DNA from: Candidatus Bathyarchaeota archaeon
Lineage (GTDB): Archaea > Thermoproteota > Bathyarchaeia > 40CM-2-53-6
Length of the DNA stretch: 64,000 nt
Assembly: GCA_005888755.1 (NCBI GenBank)
Contig: VBBQ01000030.1
Coordinates: 1 to 64,000 of the forward strand
Direction: 5' to 3'
Under the pieces are notes generated by a model. It had not been told where the DNA came from, ran no database searches, and saw nothing but the letters and a program-made list of their open reading frames with translations. The position numbers were made by a program, and so were the translations under genes. Positions 48,632-58,104 of the stretch are shown piece after piece; within the stretch, counting starts at the first letter, position 1; every line of letters starts with the position of its first letter.

Positions 48632-49837
48632 GTGTTGCTTCGCTTAGCTTATATGGGAGGTTCCCGCCCAGAGCGGGTAACTTTGCCCGCTCAGAAGTAC
48701 TCGCTACAAGCTGCAATATGGATCGTTATTCTCCTAACCCTAAGTATCGTCTCGCCAACGCACTATTCCAATGCTGCTACGACTTCTCAAACTTCCGCCG
48801 CAAAAGCAGCCTTGAATTGGCTGTCAAGTCACGAGAAAGCTGACGGGTCTTTCGAGGATTTTTCTCAAATTCCGACTCCTGGTGCGGCTCTTGCGCTTTG
48901 GTTGAATGATTCGCACTCAGCCCAGGCTGGAAGATCTCTTACCTGGCTTGCTTCTCAGCTTGACAACTCCTCAAGCTACGCGTGGGGAGAGGCAGACATT
49001 CCCGGAGCGATGCTCTACACCTTGGCCGTATCGAACAACATTGGGTTGCTTGATAAGTTCGCATTAGTGTCATCGGAGATCGGAGCTTACCAGCAACAGA
49101 GCAGCGGTTTCATCGGGTACTATGCGCAGTCACCGGACGGTAACTACGTACAGGTCGCCACAAGTGTCGACACGGCGATGGCTCTTCGGGGCATGTCTCA
49201 GTCCAACTCTCCAATCTCCTTGCAAAATCGAACTTTCGCACTTGACTATCTCGTGTCACTTCAGAACGTTGATGGAAGTTTCAATCTGACAAGAACGATC
49301 TCCCAGAGCTCTACAGACGCGCTAGGACCTGAGAGGATTAGCATGACTGCTCTGACACTCTTGGCACTGAGATATGCGGGAAAGTACTCTGCAAACGACA
49401 ATACTGTGTCGAAGGCCCTGGACTTCCTAACCAATACGATTTCTAAGAACTTCACAACCACTGGTGATCACGAGGGGCATGTCTACGGTGCCGCGCTGTC
49501 TGCGTTGGCCTTTCAGGCGTACGGTCGAACCGTTCAAGCGTTAGCTTCAGTTGCCTTCATCCTGACCCAGCAAAAATCGGATGGCAGTTTTCTTGATACT
49601 GCAAGGGGATCTTCTCAGAAGACTCTTGATACTGGCTGGGTGACCGTTGCACTGGAGCAAGTTCAGTCGGGACCGTTATTCACTTCTTTTCTCCCTCGAA
49701 TACTCTTGGTCGGGATCATCGTCGCAATAGGAGTTGTCGTAGTTGTCGGTGTTGTGGTTGCCTATCTTGTGCTGAGGCGTCGCGCGGCCATGCAAATGGA
49801 GCCTTCAGGAGCAATCTCTACCATCTCTACTCATTAG
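48632..49837 (+). CDS. Secreted, C-terminally anchored alpha/alpha-toroid (prenyltransferase-like repeat) protein; true start likely downstream of the operator
   Basis: Signal-like segment; repeats ALNWLSSHEKADGSFED, LDYLVSLQNVDGSFNL, FILTQQKSDGSFLDT; C-terminal TM. Confidence 0.8.
   Translation: MLLRLAYMGGSRPERVTLPAQKYSLQAAIWIVILLTLSIVSPTHYSNAATTSQTSAAKAALNWLSSHEKADGSFEDFSQIPTPGAALALWLNDSHSAQAGRSLTWLASQLDNSSSYAWGEADIPGAMLYTLAVSNNIGLLDKFALVSSEIGAYQQQSSGFIGYYAQSPDGNYVQVATSVDTAMALRGMSQSNSPISLQNRTFALDYLVSLQNVDGSFNLTRTISQSSTDALGPERISMTALTLLALRYAGKYSANDNTVSKALDFLTNTISKNFTTTGDHEGHVYGAALSALAFQAYGRTVQALASVAFILTQQKSDGSFLDTARGSSQKTLDTGWVTVALEQVQSGPLFTSFLPRILLVGIIVAIGVVVVVGVVVAYLVLRRRAAMQMEPSGAISTISTH
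48673..48690. promoter_or_regulatory. Second identical operator-like palindrome GCGGGTAACTTTGCCCGC downstream of TATA-like CTTATATGG
   Basis: Exact match to 45756-45773; between divergent hyuB-like and toroid genes. Confidence 0.7.
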
Positions 49838-49861
49838 AGTAGAAAACAGGAACTACCAAAC

Positions 49862-50110
49862 TCGCCTATTGTCAGCCTTGATCTCGAATCTGGAAGGGGG
49901 GTCCTAGACTTCCCTCGAATCGTTCAGGAAACGGCTTAGAAACCCTTTCTTTTTGCCATCGGACCTAAGCCCGGATCACGCCCTGATTAGCCCGTCTAGT
50001 CCAGTATCAACGCCAGACAGGAAAGCTCCCTCAAGAAACCCGGGGGGGGGTATTGCACAGAACATCTCGCGACGCATGAGTGGTTTCTTCCAGCTTTCCA
50101 CTAGTATCGT
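49862..50110 (+). repeat. Copy B of the ~240-nt dispersed non-coding element (G9 run + TATTGCACAG)
   Basis: Near-colinear alignment to the reverse complement of 2085-2326; lies between convergent genes. Confidence 0.75.
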
Positions 50111-50231
50111 TTGCTCGTGTAAGAAACGTAGAAACGAGTGTTCTTAGAATGTCCCGAAAAAGTGGGGCTTTGGTCTTTCCAGGAGCCTCGATGAGGCCCC
50201 GGTTTCTTCTTTTGGCTAGCTCGTACAGTTG

Positions 50232-50753
50232 TTAGTTGTTCGTGGAGTGCTTCGTGGCCGATGGGCCTTCGAGCGCGTGAACCAGGTTGACGACAACTCG
50301 CAGCGTTGGAAGCAATGCTATCAAGAGGAATATCAGTGGATAAGCCCAAGGCGCGCTGGTGAAGTACTGGCTGGCAATACCGTTGCTCACACTGTAGAGT
50401 ATGACGATCGCTATGATCTGGAAGATGTACGCTAGCAATGGAACCCATGTCTGGTAGTTCTTGTACGCGTCCGAGACCGCTTTCGAGAGCTGTGTTCCGA
50501 ACTTGAAAACGATCAGAGCCACGACAAGCCCGATCATGAATACAGCAATGTTCGCGATGGATATGGTGCTGCCTGTGATGTTCTGGCTGATACCCGGAAA
50601 GCCGAGCACAACCGCCTCGATAATCACTAGTACAATGACGCCCGCGATCAATCGTATGAACGCCGGCATGACTGGAGTAAACGCTCCCCACGTGCTGTTC
50701 GAGCCGCTTTGCGTATTGGTCATATTTTCTTCACTGTTAGAGCAACTTACCAA
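50232..50753 (-). CDS. Hypothetical 4-TM membrane protein; likely start MTNTQSG
   Basis: 173-aa hydrophobic ORF. Confidence 0.65.
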   Translation of the reverse strand: MVSCSNSEENMTNTQSGSNSTWGAFTPVMPAFIRLIAGVIVLVIIEAVVLGFPGISQNITGSTISIANIAVFMIGLVVALIVFKFGTQLSKAVSDAYKNYQTWVPLLAYIFQIIAIVILYSVSNGIASQYFTSAPWAYPLIFLLIALLPTLRVVVNLVHALEGPSATKHSTNN

Positions 50754-50823
50754 GCGCTATCCGATATTGCCCTGTTGAAACCAGCGCCACCAGGTTCGAG
50801 TAACAGCCTTGTTCATCCCAGGC

Positions 50824-52968
50824 TCAGATCGCGATAGAAACCGATCCATTCCGATCGACCACGTACCTTGCGCGAGGCGGAATCACCAGGGTTGAATCGT
50901 AGTCCTCAATCACGCACGGTCCCTTTCCCCTATTGGCAGGAAGCAGGGTGTTCCGCTGAAAGACCTGACACTCGACACTGCGTTCATCCGTGAACCAGAC
51001 TCGTCTCCTCTGCACCGTGCCCTTCTCTCGTGCGAAACTGACAGTTACTCCAGAGGTCGTATCGGCCTTTCCTCGACCGGAGCTGCGAACGTTGACAATC
51101 TCGACAGACTTGTCCGGCTGAGAATACCCATACTGCGTCTGATGTCTCTGATGAAAATCGCGAACAGCAGATCGAACCACGTTCCTAGTAATAGTCCTGG
51201 TCCGTAGAGGAACTGATAATTCATAGGATTGTCCCTGATACCGCATGTCCAAGAACCTCTGATAAGTTACATCCTTCTCTTCCACCCCTTCTATTCGGAA
51301 CAGACCTCTCGCTCTCCCTTCCATCCCGCGAAAGAACTTCTCAAGCTCCTTGATGCTGGCACTCTCTGCGTTTCTCAGTACTGTCTGGACAGAGTCATGC
51401 AGCGGTTCCGCAAGAAGGAGACCCATGCTGGACAGCAGCCCCGCAGCCGGAGGCACAACGACCTTCTCTATCTCTAGCTGTTCAGCAACCTCACAGGCAA
51501 ACATCGGCCCCGCTCCACCAAATGCCACCAGAACCATTTCACGAGGGTCAAGACCCTTTTCCACCGTCGCCGCCCGCAACGCCTCCACAATCCTCGCGAC
51601 AGCTATTCTCAGAACGCCCATAGCACCAGAAGTAACTCCCATTCGGAGCGGCTTCGCAACCAACTCCGCAACAGCCCTGTAAGCAAGCTGTGGGCTCAAC
51701 CGCAGATCCCCTCCGAGAAGGAAGCTAGAGCTCAACCGGCCAAGAACAAGAGACGCATCCGTTAACGTCGGCAGTCTCCCACCTTTCCCATAGCAAGTCG
51801 GACCCGGCAGCGCTCCAGCGCTCTGAGGCCCAACATGGAGAACACGGGCATTATCGACCCAGGCAACGCTTCCACCACCGATCCCGACCTCAACAAGGTC
51901 TACTACTGGAAATCTGACAGGGTATCCTGATCCTTCAACTCGCCTCGTTCCGTGCAAGCGGCCACCAACCTCATACTCGTTGGTCACCTCGAATCCGTGA
52001 CCGGACCATACTCCTGCCTTCGACGTTGTCCCGCCGACGTCGAGAGAGATGATGCTTTGAGAGCCGCTAGAGTAGAACTTCGAAGCCACCGCTCCAGCAA
52101 CAGGTCCTGATTCTATGAGACGAGCTGGCTCAATGATTGCTTGGCGAGAGAGCACAGTTCCACTATTCGACTGCATTGCAAACAGAGGCGCGTGAACCCC
52201 GAGTTCCTTAATCCCTTGTTCCAGTTTTTCTAGGTAGTCTGAGAATAGCGGCTGCAGACAAGCGTTAACGACTGTAGTGCTGGTTCTCTCGTACTCTCGA
52301 AACTCAGGAAGAAGCTCCGAAGACAAAGACAGCTTCGCACCAGGATGCTCTCTCCTGAAAATCTCCCCAAGCTTCTTCTCATGTCTCGGGTTCGCGTAGG
52401 AGTGAAGAAGGCAAACGGCAACCGTTCCAATACCGAGTCTTCGAATCCTTCTCGCAACCAGAACGGTCCCTGATGTATCAAGCGGTTCCAGAATCTTCCC
52501 TTCATAGGTGATTCTCTCCTGGACCTCGAACCTGTATCGCCTCGGGACCAGTGGAGGCAGACGGTCGACCTGAAGATTGTACAGTTCAGGCCTGTTCTGG
52601 CGCCCGATCTCCAGAACGTCTCGAAAGCCCGCGGTTGTCACGAGAGCGGCCTTAGGAATGCTTCCCGTCAGAAGCGCGTTCGAGGCGAGCGTTGTCGCAT
52701 GAATGACGACTCTAACATGCCGAGCGTCAGCCTTCTCTTTTTCCAACAATCTTCGGACAGCGTCAAGCGCTCCGACCGATGGATCCATCGGAGTGGTCAG
52801 GACTTTGATCTTCCAGACCCTGCGTTTCTCGTTTGTAGCCACGAGATCCGTAAACGTTCCACCGATGTCGATTCCTACCCTGACAGTGTTTCCTGCAACC
52901 ATTTCCTTTCCCTGCCTTCTGACGAATCTCGCACGCTTCCTGCTTTGTTCGAGATTCGACAGGGTCAC
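50824..52968 (-). CDS. Hydantoinase A/oxoprolinase alpha-type protein; start near MVAGNTVRVGIDIGGTFTD
   Basis: VGIDIGGTFTDLVA, ATTLASNALLTG, SIISLDVGGTTSKAGV, VAFGGAGPMFACEVAEQL. Confidence 0.93.
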   Translation of the reverse strand: MTLSNLEQSRKRARFVRRQGKEMVAGNTVRVGIDIGGTFTDLVATNEKRRVWKIKVLTTPMDPSVGALDAVRRLLEKEKADARHVRVVIHATTLASNALLTGSIPKAALVTTAGFRDVLEIGRQNRPELYNLQVDRLPPLVPRRYRFEVQERITYEGKILEPLDTSGTVLVARRIRRLGIGTVAVCLLHSYANPRHEKKLGEIFRREHPGAKLSLSSELLPEFREYERTSTTVVNACLQPLFSDYLEKLEQGIKELGVHAPLFAMQSNSGTVLSRQAIIEPARLIESGPVAGAVASKFYSSGSQSIISLDVGGTTSKAGVWSGHGFEVTNEYEVGGRLHGTRRVEGSGYPVRFPVVDLVEVGIGGGSVAWVDNARVLHVGPQSAGALPGPTCYGKGGRLPTLTDASLVLGRLSSSFLLGGDLRLSPQLAYRAVAELVAKPLRMGVTSGAMGVLRIAVARIVEALRAATVEKGLDPREMVLVAFGGAGPMFACEVAEQLEIEKVVVPPAAGLLSSMGLLLAEPLHDSVQTVLRNAESASIKELEKFFRGMEGRARGLFRIEGVEEKDVTYQRFLDMRYQGQSYELSVPLRTRTITRNVVRSAVRDFHQRHQTQYGYSQPDKSVEIVNVRSSGRGKADTTSGVTVSFAREKGTVQRRRVWFTDERSVECQVFQRNTLLPANRGKGPCVIEDYDSTLVIPPRARYVVDRNGSVSIAI

Positions 52969-53042
52969 GTTCGGCTATCTCCAACTCTTAATATCGTTCC
53001 AGTTCATCGAACATGCCGGTTGCCTTCAGTAGTTAGATTACC

Positions 53043-54194
53043 ATGACGATTCACGTTCTCCTGACAGCCGACAATCACCTAGACCCATCCGCGGTCCAGT
53101 ACGGACCCAAGCGGTTCGAACGCAAGCGCGACTTCCAGCGTTGCTTCGAAATTCTGGTCAACTTCGCCCTGGAGAATAACCCCGATATTCTTCTTATCGG
53201 TGGAGATTTCTACGATGGCATTCTCCCCGGCAATCCTACAAGAGCGTTCGTTGCAGAACAGTTCAAGCGTCTACATGAGAAGAACATCAAAACCATTCTT
53301 GTAAGCGGCCACCACGATACTCCACGCAGCGCAGAGCAGGGCGCATCCCCTCTCGCTGTTCATGCAAGGTCCGGACACGTCTACTTCATACAAGAACAAC
53401 ATCCATCAAGCAGGAAGTTCAATTTTGGAAACGAAACTGTCAACGTGACAGGGATGAGCCTCAACCCATCTCTACCAGCTGAAGCAGATCCCCTCGTCGG
53501 TCATGAGATCAGGCGAGACGGCGACGTCAACATTTTCCTGACGCACTATCCGATCGAAGGCTTCGACGGCTACTTTGGACAAGAAGTCCACATCCAGAAA
53601 TCATCCATCCCCAGAAACCTCCAACTGTTCGCCTCAGGCCACCTGCACAAACATCAAAGAAAAACCATCAACGAGACACCGGTCATCTATCCTGGAAGCA
53701 CCGAGCGAGCCTCGTTCAATGAAGAAGGCGAGACGAAAGGGTTCGTCTGGCTCGAACTTGACAAGTCAGGAATAATCCAGCAAGAATTCCATCCAACACC
53801 TGCACGGCCTATGGAAACCCTTGAGTTCCAAGTCGCCGGCCAAGGAAGCCTCACACGACAAATAGAAGAAGCCTTAGAAAAGAGAATAGACGACGAAAAG
53901 ATACTTCGCGTAAAAGTTTCCGGAAAAGTCACACTGAACCAGCTCTCTACCTACAAGCGATCCGCACTCTATACTTACGCAGAGGACAAATTCTTCCACA
54001 TCGAGTTCGACGAAGAACAACTCAACGTACTCACGATGGTCCCCTTGGAGTCGCTTCCAAAAACTACTCCACTCCAAGAGCTAGACCGGACATTCCAGAA
54101 TCTATTGACAAAAGCAGGCGATCAGGATAGACCACTGGTCCAAGAGGCCTGGAAGCTCACAGTTGCAAAGCTTCAGGAGGAGGGAGTCGACTGA
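53043..54194 (+). CDS. mre11: DNA double-strand break repair nuclease Mre11
   Basis: LLTADNHLD, LIGGDFYDG, VSGHHDTP, FASGHLHKHQ phosphoesterase motifs; precedes rad50. Confidence 0.93.
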   Translation: MTIHVLLTADNHLDPSAVQYGPKRFERKRDFQRCFEILVNFALENNPDILLIGGDFYDGILPGNPTRAFVAEQFKRLHEKNIKTILVSGHHDTPRSAEQGASPLAVHARSGHVYFIQEQHPSSRKFNFGNETVNVTGMSLNPSLPAEADPLVGHEIRRDGDVNIFLTHYPIEGFDGYFGQEVHIQKSSIPRNLQLFASGHLHKHQRKTINETPVIYPGSTERASFNEEGETKGFVWLELDKSGIIQQEFHPTPARPMETLEFQVAGQGSLTRQIEEALEKRIDDEKILRVKVSGKVTLNQLSTYKRSALYTYAEDKFFHIEFDEEQLNVLTMVPLESLPKTTPLQELDRTFQNLLTKAGDQDRPLVQEAWKLTVAKLQEEGVD

Positions 54195-56554
54195 AACTAC
54201 TAAGCCTCTATGCTCACAACTTCAAGAAACTGAAATTCTCCCAGCCACTACCCTTCTCAGAAGGAATCTCACTAATCACCGGATTGAACGAGAGCGGAAA
54301 ATCCACCATCCTCGACGCGATCCTATTCGCCCTCTTCGGCCGCATGATCCGGCCCAGCCAGAAACCCAGCAACGAAGAAATCCTCACCTACGGAACCGGC
54401 GAAGCCCAGGTAAAACTCGAATTCGCCATCGGCGACCTCAAGTACCGAATAGTAAGAGAGATTCACAAGACCAGACCAAACCGCGCACAGCTCTATGAGC
54501 TCGGGCCTAACGGTCGACAAAAGACAATCGCAACAACCGTAAACGACACAACCAGTGAGGTCGAACGCCTCCTGGGAGGCATTACCTACAACGAAATTGT
54601 CGCAAGCAGTGTAGTCGCCCAGAAAGATCTCGAGCGACTAATCAAACAAAGGCTCGACGACCGAAGGAAAGTTGTCAACGTTTTCCTAAACCTGGACAGT
54701 TTCAACAGAGTGCAGGACCAGTTTGATACGGAGCGAGCCAGAATCGAAGGCACGACCCGAAATCCGGGACAGCTAACCGTTGAACGCGAGCGTCTCCAAT
54801 CGCTTCAAGAACAAATGAAGAGGTACAAGGAAGCTGAGACCCAACTCTCAACGCTGGCCGGAAAAATCGAAAAGCTCAGGCTCGAACTTGTGGACTTGGA
54901 AAAAAAGTTCGCGACCACAGACTCTCTGCACAAGACCCTGAACAAACACGATGAAGCGGTGAAACTCCAAAGATCTCTTCGGCAAGAGATTCAGGACAAG
55001 ACGCGTCTTGCAGAGAACCTCCAGCGACAACTATCCGGTATTTCGTCTCAACGAGAGGAACTGGAGAAAGCTCGATTGGAACTCGAACAGTTCTCTGGGC
55101 TTTCCGAAATAGAGTCCCAACTCACTCAAGCATCGAATATGCTTGAAGAATATCAATCCGCCGAAATCCGCAGAGTCCAGTCCGAGGAGTCCAAAGATAA
55201 TCTACAGGCCAAGATTGCGGAGAAAACGAAAGGCGTCTCAAGTCTTGGAAATCCGAAACCGTTAGACTCTAAGCCAAGAAGGGTCTGGACATATCTCATC
55301 TCAACCTCAGCTCTAGGCGCCGGAGCCATTCTTGCCTTCTTTCTAAGTCTCCCACAAGTCGCAGTTGCCTTCGGATCTCTGGCTATAGTCTCCCTCCTCT
55401 TACTAACACGACAGATAGTCTCACTTTCACAACAAGCCAACAGCTCGAGATACGAGCAGGAACAGTTAGTCAGGCTGCAGCTTGTCCGCTCATGGGAGAA
55501 CGAGCTCGCGGAGAATCAGCAAAACCTTACGAAAATCCAACAGGACATTGCTGGAAGGTCCGAGACCCTTATTGGAACACTGAGTTCAATCACACGATAC
55601 GCTGCCAAGATGGGAGCGGCAAAAGACCCTAAGACCGCTTTCGAGACCGTATCCTCACTATTCGACAACGATAGGCAAACGCGTCAATCTCTGGAAGAGA
55701 AGGTCAGATTACTAAGCCAGCAATTGAGAGAAGAACCCCAAATCAAAGAACGCCTCGACCTCATCCAGCGCGAGGTCAAACAGGTCGAGAAGAAATTCGC
55801 CGCTCCATTGCCGGAACTGCCAGAAGGCCTTTCCTTCTCCGACACGCTCCTTGAAGAGACCGCTGACTCGAGAGATATGCTAAAGGAATCCGTTTCGAGG
55901 AATAAGGCCCAGATCGAAGATTCGATTTCTCGACAGTTCGAACTACGCCAGCTACTAGAGGAGAACACGGGTCTCGATGACCAAGTTCAGACGCAAATGA
56001 AGAAGATGATGCTCCTAGAGAAGGACTGCGCGGTCGTCAAGCTGTCCGTCAAAGGACTTGAGCAAACATCGGAGTCCCTGCGGAATCGTGTCAAGCCCCA
56101 GGTCGAACGCTACATGGGGCTCATTCTTCCCGTGATAACCTCCGGAAGATACAAGGCCGTGCAGCTCGACGAAGACTACACTGTCAGAGTCTTTGATCCA
56201 GAGGCTGGAGAGTTCAAGCCCAAAGAAGTTTTCTCAGGAGGCACCGAAGACCAGCTCCTGCTGGCAATGAGGCTAGCCTTCGCCCTCGCCTTGATACCCC
56301 AAGCCAAGGGCCATAATCCAGAATTCCTATTCCTCGACGAACCTCTAGGCAGCTCGGACAGAATCCGCCGCGAAGGAATTCTCACACTACTCCACCAAGA
56401 ACTCTCACAGAACTTCAAACAAATCTTCCTCATTAGCCACGTTGGAGACCTTGAAGCGGAGGCAGACACCATAATCCAGATGGAGAACGGTATGGTTCGC
56501 GAGGTCGTCGGGAGAACCTCTCCTTCCCGACAACCAGTCGTGGTCCCTGCTTGA
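54191..56554 (+). CDS. rad50: DNA repair ATPase Rad50; homologous N-terminus begins at a CTG overlapping the mre11 stop (ORF track starts at 54284)
   Basis: LKLLSLYAHNFKKLKF...LITGLNESGKSTILDAILFALFG Walker A; long coiled coil; FSGGTEDQLLLAMRLAFA signature; FLFLDEPLGSSD Walker B. Central hook motif not evident; TM-like stretch at ~55290-55400. Confidence 0.93.
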   Translation: MKLLSLYAHNFKKLKFSQPLPFSEGISLITGLNESGKSTILDAILFALFGRMIRPSQKPSNEEILTYGTGEAQVKLEFAIGDLKYRIVREIHKTRPNRAQLYELGPNGRQKTIATTVNDTTSEVERLLGGITYNEIVASSVVAQKDLERLIKQRLDDRRKVVNVFLNLDSFNRVQDQFDTERARIEGTTRNPGQLTVERERLQSLQEQMKRYKEAETQLSTLAGKIEKLRLELVDLEKKFATTDSLHKTLNKHDEAVKLQRSLRQEIQDKTRLAENLQRQLSGISSQREELEKARLELEQFSGLSEIESQLTQASNMLEEYQSAEIRRVQSEESKDNLQAKIAEKTKGVSSLGNPKPLDSKPRRVWTYLISTSALGAGAILAFFLSLPQVAVAFGSLAIVSLLLLTRQIVSLSQQANSSRYEQEQLVRLQLVRSWENELAENQQNLTKIQQDIAGRSETLIGTLSSITRYAAKMGAAKDPKTAFETVSSLFDNDRQTRQSLEEKVRLLSQQLREEPQIKERLDLIQREVKQVEKKFAAPLPELPEGLSFSDTLLEETADSRDMLKESVSRNKAQIEDSISRQFELRQLLEENTGLDDQVQTQMKKMMLLEKDCAVVKLSVKGLEQTSESLRNRVKPQVERYMGLILPVITSGRYKAVQLDEDYTVRVFDPEAGEFKPKEVFSGGTEDQLLLAMRLAFALALIPQAKGHNPEFLFLDEPLGSSDRIRREGILTLLHQELSQNFKQIFLISHVGDLEAEADTIIQMENGMVREVVGRTSPSRQPVVVPA

Positions 56555-56574
56555 GATCTCTTAAGATCGTTTGA

Positions 56575-56961
56575 CTATCTGATATACACCGGAATGCTCG
56601 GCGATTGTAAGACCTTCAAAGCCAGTAAGAGAATCTGTTCAGCATTGATCCTGACGTCTCCAACTTCTGAGAGTAGAGATGTCCAAAGCATGTATTTGGT
56701 ACCTTCGTTCTCAGTTGCTTGAAAGAATCCCAGACTTTCCAGGGAGGATGTTATTTGGTGGAATCTGTCCGATCTTGATGAGAGACCAACGGTTATCGTC
56801 CAGTCGCCCAGATTGTCAAGGTTAACCCCTACAGTTGCATCAGAGAGAGCAATCGACAAGCTAGAACCGCGCTTCAAAGAAGCATCAACCATTGTGGCCA
56901 GAGACCTTGGTTCTGCGAGCCCCGTGTCGAGTCCGGACTGCGGCTTCTGATTCTCTGTCAT
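56575..56961 (-). CDS. Hypothetical protein
   Basis: 128-aa ORF, not overlapped by another credible gene. Confidence 0.5.
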   Translation of the reverse strand: MTENQKPQSGLDTGLAEPRSLATMVDASLKRGSSLSIALSDATVGVNLDNLGDWTITVGLSSRSDRFHQITSSLESLGFFQATENEGTKYMLWTSLLSEVGDVRINAEQILLLALKVLQSPSIPVYIR

Positions 56962-57096
56962 AGGCTCAGCCCACCATCAATACCAGGCTTAACAATCGTG
57001 TTACCCAGCAGGCTGCCACGAAGGAAATTCCTTAGGGTTCTCGGGTGTTTATATTGGGCTCCACCCTTTTGATAGCTTCTCGCGGGCAAGTTTGAC

Positions 57097-58104
57097 ATGT
57101 CCATGTTTGACCTTGACGACGATAGGCTCCTAGCTGAGATAACGGGGAGAGGTGCCCGAAGGATACTGATCCAGCTACCCGATGGTCTCAAGAATGAGGG
57201 GACCCGGCTTGCCGGTCTGATTCGAGGGAAGACAGGCGTCGACGTGTTTGTTTCCGCGGTGCCTGCCTGGGGAGCCTGCGACCTCTCCTTAGATGCTGCG
57301 GCTCGCTTGAAGGCTGACCTACTAGTTCACTACGGGCATAACGAATTCCTACGAGACAGTTCCAACGGAGTCCCAGTCGTCTACATCCCTGCAAGGAGCA
57401 ATCACGAGGTCATTCCTGTTGTAGAGAAGGCGGCTTCTGCCCTTCAAGGTAGGAACGTAGGCCTAGCCACTACAATTCAACATCTGCACAAGTTGGCTGA
57501 GGCGGCAAAACTTCTAGAAGCGAAGGGGTTCAATGTTCATGTTCCTGGGCGCGGTCCATGGTCCCACCAGACAGGCCAGGTCCTTGGTTGTGACTATTTT
57601 GGACTCAAGAAGATTCAACCTCAGGTCGACTCGTTTCTGATCATAGGCAGCTACTTTCACGGTCTTGGGGCAGCTCTTTCCGTAGAAAGATCAACAATTC
57701 TCGCGGACCCCTACGATGGAACAGTCAAAGTTCTAGATCAGGATAGGGACCGGATAATTAGGCAGAGATATGCAATGGTGGACAAGGCCAGTAAAGCCGG
57801 CAATTTCGGAATAATCGTTTCAACTAAGCCAGGACAGAGCAACCCACAGATTGCTCTCTCAATTCTCAAGCAAGTCGAGGAAGCAGGCAAGAAAGCGGTT
57901 ATCCTCTACGCGGATGAGATTTTACCCCAGAAACTACTCGACTTCACTGACATCGATGTCTTCGTTGATACGGCTTGTCCACGCCTTGCGCTAGACGACC
58001 CTGAAAGGTTTCCGAAGCCGATCATCACGAGAGATGAGATCATGGTTGCTATCGGGGCTTGGACTTGGGAACACCTTTTGGAGCGTGGACTGGTCCGCCT
58101 ATAA
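57097..58104 (+). CDS. dph2: Diphthamide biosynthesis protein Dph2
   Basis: RILIQLPDGLKNEGTRLA, WGACDLSLDAAARLKADLLVHYGHNEF, VDTACPRLALDDPERFPKPIITRDE. Confidence 0.94.
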   Translation: MSMFDLDDDRLLAEITGRGARRILIQLPDGLKNEGTRLAGLIRGKTGVDVFVSAVPAWGACDLSLDAAARLKADLLVHYGHNEFLRDSSNGVPVVYIPARSNHEVIPVVEKAASALQGRNVGLATTIQHLHKLAEAAKLLEAKGFNVHVPGRGPWSHQTGQVLGCDYFGLKKIQPQVDSFLIIGSYFHGLGAALSVERSTILADPYDGTVKVLDQDRDRIIRQRYAMVDKASKAGNFGIIVSTKPGQSNPQIALSILKQVEEAGKKAVILYADEILPQKLLDFTDIDVFVDTACPRLALDDPERFPKPIITRDEIMVAIGAWTWEHLLERGLVRL

